Shown one piece after another: positions 17,227 through 25,997 of a DNA stretch of 64,000 nt. Below the pieces are notes generated by a model. The model did not search any database. It was not told where the DNA came from and saw only the letters and a list, made by a program, of their open reading frames with translations. The stretch comes from Sphingomonas sp. CCH21-G11 (GTDB lineage: Bacteria > Pseudomonadota > Alphaproteobacteria > Sphingomonadales > Sphingomonadaceae), in assembly GCF_001555965.1 (NCBI RefSeq), contig NZ_LSHX01000033.1:124001-188000 (forward strand). The letters are read 5' to 3'. Both the position numbers and the translations under genes were made by a program. Position 1 is the stretch's first letter, and each line of letters opens with the position of its first letter.

Positions 17227-18005
17227 CCGGGCGGCGCCCGATCGCGCTGGTGACCGGCGGGTGCCGCCGCGTCGGCGCAGCGATCGCCGCGCGACTGGGG
17301 GAGGGGGGCTATGACCTCGCGCTGCACGGTGGCCACCGCCTCGATCCCGATCCCGAACTGATTGCGCGGCTCGATCGTGCCGGCGCGGCGTACCGATTGC
17401 TCCGTGCCGACCTGAGCATCGCGGCACAGGTCGACGGGTTGATCAACGATGCGGCGGCGGCGTTTGGGCGTCCGGTACGTCTGCTCGTCAACAACGCGTC
17501 GCGTTTCGACGCGAACGAGGCTGGGCTGCCCGACATGGCGGCGCTGATCGACTATTTCGCGGTGAATGCGGCTGCGCCCTTCCGCCTGGCGGTTCGGCTG
17601 GCGGCCCAGGCAGACGACAATGCCGACGCGGCGGGCGGGCGCGCCGTCGTCAACCTGCTCGACCAGCGCATCGACTATCCCAATCACGACCAGATCGCCT
17701 ACACGCTGTCGAAACAGGCGCTGGCGGCGGCGACGCGCACGCTCGCGGTGGCGCTTGCACCGGGGGTGCGCGTGAACGGCGTCGCGCCGGGGCTGACGCT
17801 GCCGACCGCGGATTATGACGCGGTCCAGATGGAAAGACTGGCGTCGATGATGCCGCTGCGCCGTCTACCCAACCCTGCCGATATCGCGGAGGCGGTCCAT
17901 TATCTGGCGACCGCGCCCGCAGTGACCGGACAGACGCTGTTCGTCGACGGCGGCGCGGCGATGACCGGCTTCGACCGAGATTTCGTCAACCTCGCCCGCG
18001 ACTGA
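17223..18005 (+). CDS. SDR oxidoreductase, pteridine reductase / FolM-like
   Basis: 260 residues, a Rossmann-fold short-chain dehydrogenase. The nucleotide motif is TGGCRRVG, matching the TGxxxRxG variant of pteridine reductases rather than the usual TGxxxGIG. Other marks: LVNNAS, the active-site YTLSKQAL and VNGVAPGLTLP. Coupling to folB by a four-base overlap supports a role in reducing dihydromonapterin or dihydrofolate, as FolM does; this is inference from motif plus context. GTG start. Confidence 0.88.
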   Translation: MTGRRPIALVTGGCRRVGAAIAARLGEGGYDLALHGGHRLDPDPELIARLDRAGAAYRLLRADLSIAAQVDGLINDAAAAFGRPVRLLVNNASRFDANEAGLPDMAALIDYFAVNAAAPFRLAVRLAAQADDNADAAGGRAVVNLLDQRIDYPNHDQIAYTLSKQALAAATRTLAVALAPGVRVNGVAPGLTLPTADYDAVQMERLASMMPLRRLPNPADIAEAVHYLATAPAVTGQTLFVDGGAAMTGFDRDFVNLARD

Positions 18006-18022
18006 GCGTCGGGGCGGCGACG

Positions 18023-18871
18023 TCAGCGGCGCAGCGGGTCGCCACAGGCGCCGACCTGGCGGCGCACGAAGTCGTAATCTTCGCGCGCGGCGTCCGCGGT
18101 GCCGGGTTCGGTGTTGGCGAGGCTCGATTCGGGCAATTGCGCGGGCAGCTCGCACGCCAGCCGGTAGCCGAGCAGGCTATCGCGCGGCGGGGGCGGCGCG
18201 GCTTCGCCCACGATGTCGCCGAGCGCCACCGACCAGCTGCGCGCCTGGCCCGGACGGCGCAGGACGAGCAGCGATACGGGGGTGCCGTCGGCGGTGTTCA
18301 GGAACACCTGTGTCTCACCTTCGCCCGGCAGCGTCCCGGGGACATGAAAGGCGTTGCCCGGCGAAGAGATTGCGGGCGGCGCATCGGGGCTGAGTGCCGC
18401 GGTCACCACGGCGCGGACCCGCGCGTCGGCGGGCGCGGTCCAGTCGAGCGTCGCCGACGGGTCGATCAGCTGGACCTGGTCGGCGCGTCCCGAAACGGAA
18501 CGGGCGAACAGGATCAGGCGACGCTTGGCGAGCTTGGGCGCGCGACCGCGCGCGTCGAGCGGAACGTCGATCAGGAAACCGATCCGCGGCGGCAGGGCGC
18601 TGCTCCCGCGAATCAGCGCGCCGACGTCGGCGTTGACATAGAATCGCGTATGCCCGGCCGGAACGCCAGCAGCCTCCGGCCCCGTGATTCGGGCGGTTGA
18701 CCGCACCGTCGCGTCGATCACCAGCGGGGCGCGAAACACCAGGCCGGCGACGCGATGATAGTCGGGTGCTTCGACAACGGCCGCGGGCGGCCCGGACCGG
18801 GTCTGTGCACCGGCCGGCAAACCCGGCAGAATCAAGGCAAATAAAGCGGTTATGGAGGTAAATCGGGACAT
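18023..18871 (-). CDS. Secreted protein of unknown function
   Basis: 282 residues with a Sec signal peptide (MSRFTSITALFALILPGLPAGAQT). The mature part is beta-rich in appearance, with VFRAPLVIDATVRSTARI, GHTRFYVNADVGALIRG, PKLAKRRLILFARSV and a C-terminal AREDYDFVRRQVGACGDPLRR. I do not recognise a characterised family; similar proteins seem widespread in sphingomonads. The ATG at 18871 directly precedes the signal sequence, so it is preferred to the ATG eleven codons upstream. It ends 17 bases from the convergent SDR gene and is divergent from tonB. Confidence 0.82.
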   Translation of the reverse strand: MSRFTSITALFALILPGLPAGAQTRSGPPAAVVEAPDYHRVAGLVFRAPLVIDATVRSTARITGPEAAGVPAGHTRFYVNADVGALIRGSSALPPRIGFLIDVPLDARGRAPKLAKRRLILFARSVSGRADQVQLIDPSATLDWTAPADARVRAVVTAALSPDAPPAISSPGNAFHVPGTLPGEGETQVFLNTADGTPVSLLVLRRPGQARSWSVALGDIVGEAAPPPPRDSLLGYRLACELPAQLPESSLANTEPGTADAAREDYDFVRRQVGACGDPLRR

Positions 18872-19098
18872 GACGGTTCCATTACGCGGAAAATCGGGCG
18901 TCATATAGCAACAAAAACCAGCCCTGCGGCTTATACATTTGTTGCGCCTGACAAAGCGTTTGCGTCATCCCGGACGGCGGGATACAGGTTTGGCAGACAT
19001 CATGTCGTGCGCGGCATCGGTGTGTGCGGTGTTGTCGGTGCCTTCGATGAAGGGCCGTCGCCGTGTCCATGTCGGGATTTAGGGAGTTTGGTTGCGGA

Positions 19099-19773
19099 AT
19101 GGCCTATGCTGACCGGAACACTGGAAGCAGCCGTTTGGTGGCGATCGTTACGGTCACCATCATCATGGCTGTGCTGGGCTACGCGTTTATAACCGGCCTG
19201 GCCTATAAATATGTTAAGAAGGCCCAGGCGGATCTGGAGGCGTTCGATATCATCGAACCGCCGCCGCCGCCGGAGGAAGTGCCGCCACCGCCGCCGCCGC
19301 CGGATCAGCCGGTGACCCAGCCGCCGCCGGTCGTGACGCCGCCGCCGATCGTGCGTTCGAACACGCCGCCGCCGGTGGTGATCCAGTCCGTGACGACGCC
19401 GCCCGCCAATTATGCGCCGATTCCCACGGCCGCGCCGCCGGTTCCTGCCGCTCCCGTCGCGCCCCCCGCGCCGGTGGTCAGCAAGGCTGCGGGTCCGAAG
19501 GGAAATCCCGCCGAGTGGGTGACGACCGACGATTATCCGTCGCGTTCGCTCAGCGCAGGCGAGGAAGGGACGACCGCGGTCAGCTGGGACATCAACGAAC
19601 AGGGCCGGATCGAGAATTGCCGCGTCACCGCGTCCAGCGGATCGCAGGCGCTGGATCGTGCGGCGTGCGCCGCGCTGACCCGCCGCGGGCGCTACACGCC
19701 CGCGAAGGATCAGAACGGCAATCCGATCCGGTCGTCGTCGTCGCGCCGGATCGTCTGGAAAATTCCTCAATAG
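19099..19773 (+). CDS. tonB: TonB energy-transducing protein
   Basis: 224 residues. One N-terminal membrane anchor (LVAIVTVTIIMAVLGYAFITGLAY), then a periplasmic Pro-rich linker dominated by PPPPP runs (about residues 52-130), then the TonB C-terminal domain (YPSRSLSAGEEGTTAVSWDINEQGRIENCRV...ALTRRGRYTPAKD). It passes proton-motive force from ExbB/ExbD to outer-membrane receptors. MAYADRN is the N-terminus usual for sphingomonad TonB, hence the ATG at 19099 rather than the GTG at 19063. First gene of a tonB-exbB-exbD-exbD operon. Confidence 0.94.
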   Translation: MAYADRNTGSSRLVAIVTVTIIMAVLGYAFITGLAYKYVKKAQADLEAFDIIEPPPPPEEVPPPPPPPDQPVTQPPPVVTPPPIVRSNTPPPVVIQSVTTPPANYAPIPTAAPPVPAAPVAPPAPVVSKAAGPKGNPAEWVTTDDYPSRSLSAGEEGTTAVSWDINEQGRIENCRVTASSGSQALDRAACAALTRRGRYTPAKDQNGNPIRSSSSRRIVWKIPQ

Positions 19774-19848
19774 TCGGGGCCGCGGCGCCGTCGTGGCGCG
19801 CGCGATCCACCATGCTGAAACTTAAAAACCGTTGATCAAGGGAAACCA

Positions 19849-20637
19849 TTGAACATGCTGACCACCATTCTTGCCGCTGGCGCTCCGGCCGGTGAAAATC
19901 CGTACGGGCTGTCCGCTGCGCTGCGCGAAGGCGGGCTGATCGCCCAGGGTACCTTCACGATTCTGGTGCTGTTCCTATTCGTTTCGCTCTACATCATGAT
20001 GACCAAGCTGTTCGAACAGCAGAAGATCATGAACCAGGCCAAGCGGGTCCGTGCGACCTTCTGGTCGTCGAACAGCCTGCGTGAAGGTGCGACGAAGCTC
20101 GAGCAGAACAGCGCCTATCGCCAGATCGTCGACGACGGCATCGCGGCTCAGGAGCAGCACAAGCTGCTGACCGATCCGGTCGAGGCGCATGACTGGCTGC
20201 ACGGCTCGCTGGCGCGTTCGGAAGCGGCGATCAATTCGCAGCTCACCGCCGGTCTCGCCTTCCTGGCGACCGTCGGCGCGACCGCGCCGTTCATCGGCCT
20301 GTTCGGGACCGTGGTCGGCATCTATCGCGCGTTGATCAAGATCGGTTCGTCGGGCCAGGCGTCGATCGACGCGACCGCCGGTCCGGTGGGTGAGGCGCTG
20401 ATCATGACCGCGCTCGGTCTGGTCGTCGCGGTGCCTGCGGTGCTTGCCTTCAACTGGCTGCAGCGCCGCAACAAGGCGATCGCGGAAGAGCTCAGCGCCT
20501 TCTCGAACGATGTGCTCGGCTATCTGGCGTCGAACGGCGCGGTCCGCCCGGTCGCCGCGACCAAGAAGGGTCCGACCCCGCCGGCCCCGAAGACGACCGC
20601 CGGTCAGGCCGGTGGCGTCAAGACCACTGCGGCGTGA
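19849..20637 (+). CDS. exbB: MotA/TolQ/ExbB proton channel family protein
   Basis: 262 residues with three membrane segments (about 31-51, 138-160 and 184-205) and the family signature GLAFLATVGATAPFIGLFGTVVGIYRAL, followed by GPVGEALIMTALGLVVAVPAVLAFNWL. It forms the proton-conducting core with ExbD for TonB. The C-terminus is a Lys/Pro/Ala tail (TKKGPTPPAPKTTAGQ...). The TTG at 19849 lies five bases after AAGGGA; an ATG two codons later is equally possible. 75 bases after tonB. Confidence 0.94.
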   Translation: MNMLTTILAAGAPAGENPYGLSAALREGGLIAQGTFTILVLFLFVSLYIMMTKLFEQQKIMNQAKRVRATFWSSNSLREGATKLEQNSAYRQIVDDGIAAQEQHKLLTDPVEAHDWLHGSLARSEAAINSQLTAGLAFLATVGATAPFIGLFGTVVGIYRALIKIGSSGQASIDATAGPVGEALIMTALGLVVAVPAVLAFNWLQRRNKAIAEELSAFSNDVLGYLASNGAVRPVAATKKGPTPPAPKTTAGQAGGVKTTAA

Positions 20638-20759
20638 CGTGAAGCGGCGCGCACATCCGGGCGCGCCGTTCTTGCTGTTGCGCGGAAAAATGGGACATGC
20701 CCTTGTTATCCCCTGCGGATCGCCGGGCATGTCTCGCGACATTGTGTAGGAACTGAAGA

Positions 20760-21227
20760 ATGGCAATCAGCACAGGCGGTGGTGGCGACGATGCCCCCCT
20801 GTCGGACATCAATACCACGCCGCTCGTCGACGTGATGCTGGTGCTCCTCATCATCTTCCTGATCGCGGTGCCGGTGGTGCTCGAGACGGTGAAGCTGGAC
20901 CTGCCCAAGGTGGAGTACGAAGTGACTGTCACCAAGCCCGAGAACGTGCTGCTGTCGGTGAAGGGTGGCGCGGACGGCTGCGAGGTCTATTGGCTGACGA
21001 GCCGACTGACGAGCGAGGAGCTGCTGACGCGCGCGGTCAAGAAGCTGGAGGACGAGGTCGCGCGTCAGGGCGGACCCAACGCAGCCGGCCTCGAGCTTCC
21101 CGAAGTGCATATCCGTGGCGACGTGAACACCCCCTATCGGTGCATCGGCGGCGCCATCTATACGATGCAGCAGGCCGGTTTTCCCAAGGTCGGGTTCATT
21201 TCCGAGCCGCAAAAGCTCGGCAGCTGA
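20760..21227 (+). CDS. exbD: Biopolymer transport protein ExbD, first copy
   Basis: 155 residues. One N-terminal membrane helix with the motif DINTTPLVDVMLVLLIIFL, including the functional Asp24, then a periplasmic domain. Two periplasmic cysteines, Cys74 and Cys128, may pair; they are absent from the next ExbD copy. Partner of ExbB in using proton flow to power TonB. Third gene of the operon, 122 bases after exbB and 27 before the second exbD. Confidence 0.94.
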   Translation: MAISTGGGGDDAPLSDINTTPLVDVMLVLLIIFLIAVPVVLETVKLDLPKVEYEVTVTKPENVLLSVKGGADGCEVYWLTSRLTSEELLTRAVKKLEDEVARQGGPNAAGLELPEVHIRGDVNTPYRCIGGAIYTMQQAGFPKVGFISEPQKLGS

Positions 21228-21254
21228 TTTCGTCGCGTGAAGGAGTAGTTTGAC

Positions 21255-21683
21255 ATGGCAATGAGCGCAGGCCGCGACGACGGCGAGCCGATGATGGAAA
21301 TGAACACCACGCCGCTGATCGACGTGATGCTGGTGTTGCTGATCATGTTCATCATCACCATCCCCGTGCAGACGCACGCGGTGAAGATCGATCTGCCGCA
21401 GCCGGACCCGAACCAGCAGAAGGACATCATCGACAGCCAGAAGAACAAGGTGCTGATCGATGCCAACGGGAACATCCTGTGGAATGGCGCGCCGGTCGAC
21501 GAAGTGACGCTCGCCCAGTATCTCGACCAGACGACGGCGATGAGCCCGGAGCCCGAGTTGCACCTGCAGCCCGACGCGGCCGCGCGGTATGAAAAGGTCG
21601 ACCAGGTGCTGGCGATCATCAAGCGCGCGAATGTGACTAAGCTGGGTTTTGTCGGCAACGAGCAGTATCGCTCCGATTTCTGA
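21255..21683 (+). CDS. exbD: Biopolymer transport protein ExbD, second copy
   Basis: 142 residues. The same design as the preceding gene: MEMNTTPLIDVMLVLLIMFII with Asp23 in the membrane helix, then a periplasmic domain (KIDLPQPDPNQQKDIIDSQKNKVLIDANGNILWNG). The two copies diverge strongly after the helix, so they are probably not interchangeable; a heteromeric ExbD pair or receptor-specific roles are possible. AAGGAG lies about eight bases before the start. A strong terminator follows, closing the operon. Confidence 0.94.
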   Translation: MAMSAGRDDGEPMMEMNTTPLIDVMLVLLIMFIITIPVQTHAVKIDLPQPDPNQQKDIIDSQKNKVLIDANGNILWNGAPVDEVTLAQYLDQTTAMSPEPELHLQPDAAARYEKVDQVLAIIKRANVTKLGFVGNEQYRSDF

Positions 21684-21704
21684 CCCTGGAAACCATATCA
21701 CGAC

Positions 21705-21738
21705 AAAAGGGCGGTCCCGCGGGGCCGCCCTTTTTTGT
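21705..21738 (+). terminator. Rho-independent terminator after the tonB-exb operon
   Basis: A GC-rich hairpin (AAAAGGGCGGTCCC against GGGGCCGCCC) runs straight into TTTTTTGTTT, 22 bases after the second exbD stop. The A-rich left flank pairs with the T run, so it could also work in the reverse direction. Confidence 0.9.
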
Positions 21739-22053
21739 TTCGTCCGCCGTCGTCGACCGTCACCGCACGAGTGAGCGCGACTTTGTAAGCGTTGCGACCG
21801 TTGCGCTTTGGCGTGTGGCGGCTGTCACCGGGGTCCGACCCTCGCGGTTCGCCGCATGTTTGAAACCGCGTCGTGGCAACAAATGTCGCCATTTTGTCAT
21901 ATTCGTTGCCGCCCATCGCTGTGCCTCGCGCAGGGCGGTCGTGGAAAAACAGTCGTTTCGGAACAAATTCGCCTAAAATACCGGCTTGTCCTGTCGTCAT
22001 ATAAGTGTCACAACTAAGAAACCGAAACGTAACATTAGGACAGGAGCCCAATC
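21739..22053. other. Gene-free stretch between the exbD terminator and a TPR gene
   Basis: With the terminator before it, this is the longest gap without a gene in the window (about 370 bases). No credible reading frame was seen on either strand. AT content rises toward the right end (CCTAAAATACC, CATATAAGTG at about 21973-22006), so the promoter of the downstream gene probably lies there, but I could not place a -35/-10 pair with normal spacing. The leader of the downstream gene has AGGACAGGAG about six bases before its ATG. Confidence 0.5.
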
Positions 22054-22431
22054 ATGAAGCACGTTGTTACCCTCCACCTTGTCGCGGCGCTGGCTGCGGT
22101 CTCCACCGCACCAGCGTATGCGCAAGAACGCGCCGATCCCTATGCCCAGTCGCTGATCGCGCGCGGCGACTATGACACGGCGGAAAAGCGGCTGATGGCC
22201 GAAGCGCGGATTTATCCTGACAAGCCCGAAGTCCTGATCAACCTTGCCGCCGTCATGGCGCGGACCAATCGTCCGGAAAAGGCGGCGCAACTCTATGCGC
22301 GCGTGCTGGCGGGCGAAGATGTCGAAATGCGGCTCGCCGGCGACCGCGTGGTCATGGCGCACCAGATCGCCGCCACCGGCATGTCGCGACTGAAGCCTGC
22401 AGTGAGTGCCACCGCGCTCGGCGCACGCTGA
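22054..22431 (+). CDS. Small secreted TPR-repeat protein
   Basis: 125 residues. Signal peptide MKHVVTLHLVAALAAVSTAPAYA, cleaved before QERAD. The mature protein of about 100 residues contains one to two tetratricopeptide-like repeats (YAQSLIARGDYDTAEKRLMAEARIYPDKPEVLINLAAVMARTNRPEKAAQLYARVL). Function unknown; TPR helices mediate protein contacts, so a periplasmic adaptor is likely. Stands alone, well separated from both neighbours, with a good AGGAG site. Confidence 0.88.
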   Translation: MKHVVTLHLVAALAAVSTAPAYAQERADPYAQSLIARGDYDTAEKRLMAEARIYPDKPEVLINLAAVMARTNRPEKAAQLYARVLAGEDVEMRLAGDRVVMAHQIAATGMSRLKPAVSATALGAR

Positions 22432-22518
22432 CCGTCAGACAGCCCGGCATGGTGTCGCACGCCAAGCCGGGCGTACGACCGGGTGTCGCAAGGGCATCCG
22501 GCATTACCCTTCGCAAAC

Positions 22519-23070
22519 CTAAAGCCGGGGCAGGGTGACACCACGCTGCCCCATATATTTGCCGGCACGGTCGGCATAGCTCGTCTCGCAGCTCTGATCC
22601 CCCTTGAGGAACAGGAACTGGCACGCGCCTTCGTTGGCATAAATCCGCGCGGGCAGTGGGGTGGTGTTCGAAAACTCCAGCGTCACATGCCCCTCCCATT
22701 CGGGTTCGAGCGGGGTTACGTTGACGATGATGCCACAGCGCGCATAGGTCGACTTGCCGAGGCAGATCACCAGCACGTCGCGCGGCACCCGGAAATATTC
22801 GACGGTGCGCGCCAACGCGAAGCTGTTGGGCGGGATCACGCAGACATCGGTCTGGCGATCGACGAAGCTGTTCGCGGCAAAGTTCTTGGGATCGACGATG
22901 GCGCTGTCGACATTGGTGAAGATCTTGAACTCGTCGGCGACCCGTGCGTCATAGCCGTAGGAGGACAGACCATAGCTGATGCAGCCCTCGCGCCGCTGGG
23001 CCTCGACGAACGGCTCGATCATGCCGTGCGCCTGCGCCTGTTCGCGAATCCACCGGTCGGACATGATCAT
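22519..23070 (-). CDS. dcd: dCTP deaminase
   Basis: 183 residues. Deaminates dCTP to dUTP, feeding dTMP synthesis. The sequence is highly conserved: [76 protein letters not shown] with the catalytic Glu, and [20 protein letters not shown]. The first of two close ATGs (23070) fits the family N-terminus best. Upstream lies a PAP2 gene on the same strand, 83 bases away. Confidence 0.95.
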   Translation of the reverse strand: MIMSDRWIREQAQAHGMIEPFVEAQRREGCISYGLSSYGYDARVADEFKIFTNVDSAIVDPKNFAANSFVDRQTDVCVIPPNSFALARTVEYFRVPRDVLVICLGKSTYARCGIIVNVTPLEPEWEGHVTLEFSNTTPLPARIYANEGACQFLFLKGDQSCETSYADRAGKYMGQRGVTLPRL

Positions 23071-23153
23071 CTTAACGTCGCCCCTTGCTCGTGCGCACGG
23101 CTTTCGCGGGAATCGCCGGGTTGGGCAAGAGCGGGCGTGCGTGGCAGATCGGA

Positions 23154-24158
23154 CTAGGCCCGCGTCGGGGTGGTCGCGATCGGTCCCGCCTGGCTTTCGG
23201 GCGACGCGCTTCCCGTTCGCGTTGACACCCACCAATGGATCGCCGCCCACAACAGCGTCCCTGCGATCAGGTCGATGCCGTAATGCCCGCCGATCGGGAT
23301 GGTGGAGACGATGACCAGCGCGTTCCACGCCAGCATGAGGATGAAGATCGGCCGCGTCTGTCGCCACGCGAACGCAGTCATCCACGCGAGCGCGGTGTGG
23401 AACGAGGGAAAGGTCACGACGCCCTGGAGCTTGAGCATGTCGAGCGTGATCGGTCCGCCGCCGCGAAAATGATCGAAGGCGGGCAGATGATAGACACCGG
23501 CCCCTGCCGGCAGGCGCGCGGCGACATCGGGGGCGAGCCCGAGATGAGGAAAGGCACCGATCGCGGGGAACAGCGCCGCGCACCCTGCACAAAGTACGAT
23601 CGCCGCCGCGAAGCTGAAGATCAGTCCCCACAGCGCCTCGCGGGACCCGCGCAGCGCAAGCACGACGGCGCTCAGGAAGATCAGCGGAAAGGAGCTGAGA
23701 TAAGCGGCACCGAGCAGCGCGATGCGCACCGGCGACGCCGCCAGGTCCGCCGTCACCGCGGTGCTCGCAAAGCCGGTCGCGCGATCGATGGTCGCCAGCC
23801 ACGGGTCGATCAGGGGCCGGTGGAGCGCGAGGCCAAGCTGGCTGATCGCACCGGCCGCCGCGCCGGATGCGATCAGCAGGGCCAGCGCGCCCAGCGCTTC
23901 ACCCAGCCGCTGCGTATCGCCGCGCGCGCGATAGTGCCGATGCGCGCGCCACAAGATGGCGAGCAGGCCGGCCATCGACAATAAAGGCAGCACGGTAACA
24001 CTCGCACCGACACGAACACACAGCAGCACGGCGATCGGCAGGGCAACCAGCACGACCGCGATCGTCGCGTGATAGCCGCGGACCGGTACGGGCGGTGCGG
24101 GCACCGCGCGCGTGTGCGGATCGGCATGGGCGGAATTGGCCGGGGCCATCGTCGACAT
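23154..24158 (-). CDS. PAP2-superfamily integral membrane phosphatase/transferase
   Basis: 334 residues with about eight membrane segments. The PAP2 motifs are [11 protein letters not shown] and [11 protein letters not shown], matching the second and third acid-phosphatase signatures (nucleophilic and proton-donor His). Such proteins dephosphorylate lipid phosphates or, in the Aur1/Ipt1 branch, transfer inositol phosphate heads to sphingolipids. Sphingomonads make sphingolipids, so the latter is conceivable but unproven. A proline-rich N-terminal stretch of about 25 residues precedes the first helix. Confidence 0.88.
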   Translation of the reverse strand: MSTMAPANSAHADPHTRAVPAPPVPVRGYHATIAVVLVALPIAVLLCVRVGASVTVLPLLSMAGLLAILWRAHRHYRARGDTQRLGEALGALALLIASGAAAGAISQLGLALHRPLIDPWLATIDRATGFASTAVTADLAASPVRIALLGAAYLSSFPLIFLSAVVLALRGSREALWGLIFSFAAAIVLCAGCAALFPAIGAFPHLGLAPDVAARLPAGAGVYHLPAFDHFRGGGPITLDMLKLQGVVTFPSFHTALAWMTAFAWRQTRPIFILMLAWNALVIVSTIPIGGHYGIDLIAGTLLWAAIHWWVSTRTGSASPESQAGPIATTPTRA

Positions 24159-24221
24159 GGCCTAGGCTCTAGCGGTTACGGGTTAAGGCCGGCTCTACGA
24201 CGCCCGCGCGTCAGGCGACCG

Positions 24222-24677
24222 CTACATGCCCAGGCTGGCGGGACCGAAGGCATAGGGCAGCAGGTCGGACAGTCGGTGATGCTCGATCTGGCCCCCCGAC
24301 AGCCCGGAGCAGTAAATATCCAGCTCGCGATGCCCCATCTGTGCCGCCTCGTTCAGCACCTGACGACATCGCCCGCATGGCCTTACGGGCGTGTCGCCCG
24401 CTTCATCGGTCCGCATCATCCCGCCGACAATGCCGACCGCGACGATGTCGGTCAGCCGCCCCTGGCTGTTCGCCGTGGCGCAGGCGACGGTTTCGGCACA
24501 TAGCGACAGGCCGTAGCTCGCATTCTCGAAATTCGCGGCGCGGATGATCGATCCGTCGGTCAGCAGCAGCGCCGCGCCGACCGCGAAACCCGAATAGGGC
24601 GCATGCGCGCGCGTTGCCGCCTCGCGTGCGGCGGCGATCAGGCGGTCGGCGACCGGGTGGTCCGAAATCACGTTCAT
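24222..24677 (-). CDS. cdd: Cytidine deaminase
   Basis: 151 residues. Zinc enzyme converting cytidine and deoxycytidine to uridine forms for salvage. Zinc ligands and catalytic Glu are in CAETVA and PCGRCRQVL; APYSGFAVGAALL and NFENASYGLSLCAE are typical. ATG at 24677 overlaps the stop of the GH25-like gene by four bases, so the two are co-translated. Final residues IEHHRLSDLLPYAFGPASLGM fit the family. Confidence 0.95.
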   Translation of the reverse strand: MNVISDHPVADRLIAAAREAATRAHAPYSGFAVGAALLLTDGSIIRAANFENASYGLSLCAETVACATANSQGRLTDIVAVGIVGGMMRTDEAGDTPVRPCGRCRQVLNEAAQMGHRELDIYCSGLSGGQIEHHRLSDLLPYAFGPASLGM

Positions 24678-25369
24678 GGGGCCACCACACTCCATCTGAC
24701 CGGTCCCGCGACGCCGTCGATCCGGCGCATGTCGCTTGCCTGCCACAATCGCCACGGCCGCGCGAGGTAATCGGGCGCGAACCAGTTGCGCGCAGCCCAT
24801 AACGGACGGTCGACGGCACGGCTCAGCGCGAAGCGCGCCTCGACCGCGGGCGCGATGCGGATCAGCATCGGCAGCTGCATGTGCCGCTCGGCGATCGCCA
24901 GGAAGCGGCGGACATGATTTGCAGCGGCTGCCGGGGTCATCGCGCGCGCGCAGTCGGGGACCTCGTCGATTGCGAGCACGCCCGGCAACGCATCTTCGGT
25001 TCGCGGCACCATGCGCAGGTACAGCGCGGCCTGAGCGCCCGCGGGTTCGCACAGCGACAGGACATGTATGGCACCGCGCCGCACATTGCCGTGGGCCAGC
25101 GCCGCCCAGTGCGCGGCGAAGCGCCGATCGCGGGTCGCAACGCCCGCGCTCGCCCGGAGATAGACGAAATCGACGCCCTGTGCCGCGACAATCGGCCAGT
25201 CGACAGGACCGTCGGTCTCGTCGATCGTCATGCCCTGCAGCGCGAAATCGCTCCGGTCCGGTGCCCATCCCGCCGCCAGCGCGCGCGCGCCCGCGACCAG
25301 CAGTGCCGCCGCCACCACGAGCGCGACGACGATCGCGACCTGGCCGCGATAGGATGGGCCGCCCGTCAC
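24674..25369 (-). CDS. Membrane-anchored GH25-like protein with altered catalytic motifs
   Basis: 231 residues: an N-terminal membrane anchor (about 10-30) and a domain resembling GH25 muramidases: DGPVDWPIVAAQGVDFVYLRASAGVATRDRRFAAHWAA..., RRGAIHVLSLCEPAGAQAALY, then VLAIDEVPDC. In active GH25 enzymes the first strand reads G-I-D-V-S and the later strand carries a D-x-E. Here the first Asp is replaced (GMTID, 46-50) and the second motif reads AIDEV (133-137). It may be a non-catalytic or altered wall-binding protein. Overlaps cdd by four bases, an unexpected partner. Confidence 0.8.
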   Translation of the reverse strand: MTGGPSYRGQVAIVVALVVAAALLVAGARALAAGWAPDRSDFALQGMTIDETDGPVDWPIVAAQGVDFVYLRASAGVATRDRRFAAHWAALAHGNVRRGAIHVLSLCEPAGAQAALYLRMVPRTEDALPGVLAIDEVPDCARAMTPAAAANHVRRFLAIAERHMQLPMLIRIAPAVEARFALSRAVDRPLWAARNWFAPDYLARPWRLWQASDMRRIDGVAGPVRWSVVAP

Positions 25370-25374
25370 GCCCG

Positions 25375-25857
25375 TCAGCCGCGGATGTGGAGGACGCAGA
25401 TCAGCGTGAACAACCGGCGCGCGGTATCGAAATCGATCGCGACCTTGCCATCCAGCCGCTCGCGCAGCAGCTCGGCCGCTTCGTTGTGGATCGCGCGCCG
25501 CGCCATGTCGACGGTCTCGATCTGCATCGGCGTCGCCTGGCGGATCGCCTTGTAATAGCTGTCGCAGATGGCGAAGTAATCACGGATCGGCCGGCGAAAC
25601 CGGGCCAGCCCGAGCACCAGCGTCTCCAGATGCGCGCCATTGTCGCGCATGATGTCGATGGCCAGCCGCCCTTCCTCGACATGCAGGTGGATGCGATAGG
25701 GCCCGGCATAGCCGTCATCATGCGCGCGCGCCGGCTTGAAATAATTGCCCTCGAGCAGGTCGAAGATCGCGATCCTGCGCTCCTGTTCGATGTCCGCGTT
25801 GCGCCACAGGATGGTGCGTTCATCCAGCGAGATGTCGATGATGCGCGGGTCGGACAT
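25375..25857 (-). CDS. UPF0262 family protein
   Basis: 160 residues, soluble. The whole sequence follows the UPF0262 pattern found in alphaproteobacteria: IIDISLDERTILWRNADIEQERRIAIFDLLEGNYFKP, GPYRIHLHVEEGRLAIDI, RPIRDYFAICDSYYKAI and the C-terminal ARRLFTLICVLHIRG. Function unknown. The ATG at 25857 matches the conserved start. It lies five bases before the GH25-like gene in the same direction, so probably an operon with it and cdd, and is divergent from dnaB. Confidence 0.9.
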   Translation of the reverse strand: MSDPRIIDISLDERTILWRNADIEQERRIAIFDLLEGNYFKPARAHDDGYAGPYRIHLHVEEGRLAIDIMRDNGAHLETLVLGLARFRRPIRDYFAICDSYYKAIRQATPMQIETVDMARRAIHNEAAELLRERLDGKVAIDFDTARRLFTLICVLHIRG

Positions 25858-25997
25858 GACATCGTCAGCGATGGCGGTTTCGCCGCGCCAAATCAACGGG
25901 CCAATTCGGCGCGCCGATCGCCTGTCCACAGCTTTACCAACCGCAATCTTGCACCACGGCGCTTGAGGTGCGTCGCCCCGTCTGAAAGAGAGGGGGG

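Noticed and set aside
19250..19470. Simple-sequence CCGCCG runs as a DNA repeat element
   Set aside because: They encode the proline-rich periplasmic linker of TonB in frame and need no other explanation.
21959..22006. General-stress (EcfG-type) promoter before the TPR gene
   Set aside because: A GGAAC element is present at 21960-21964 but no CGTT lies at the required spacing, and the -10-like TATAAG has no -35 at normal distance.
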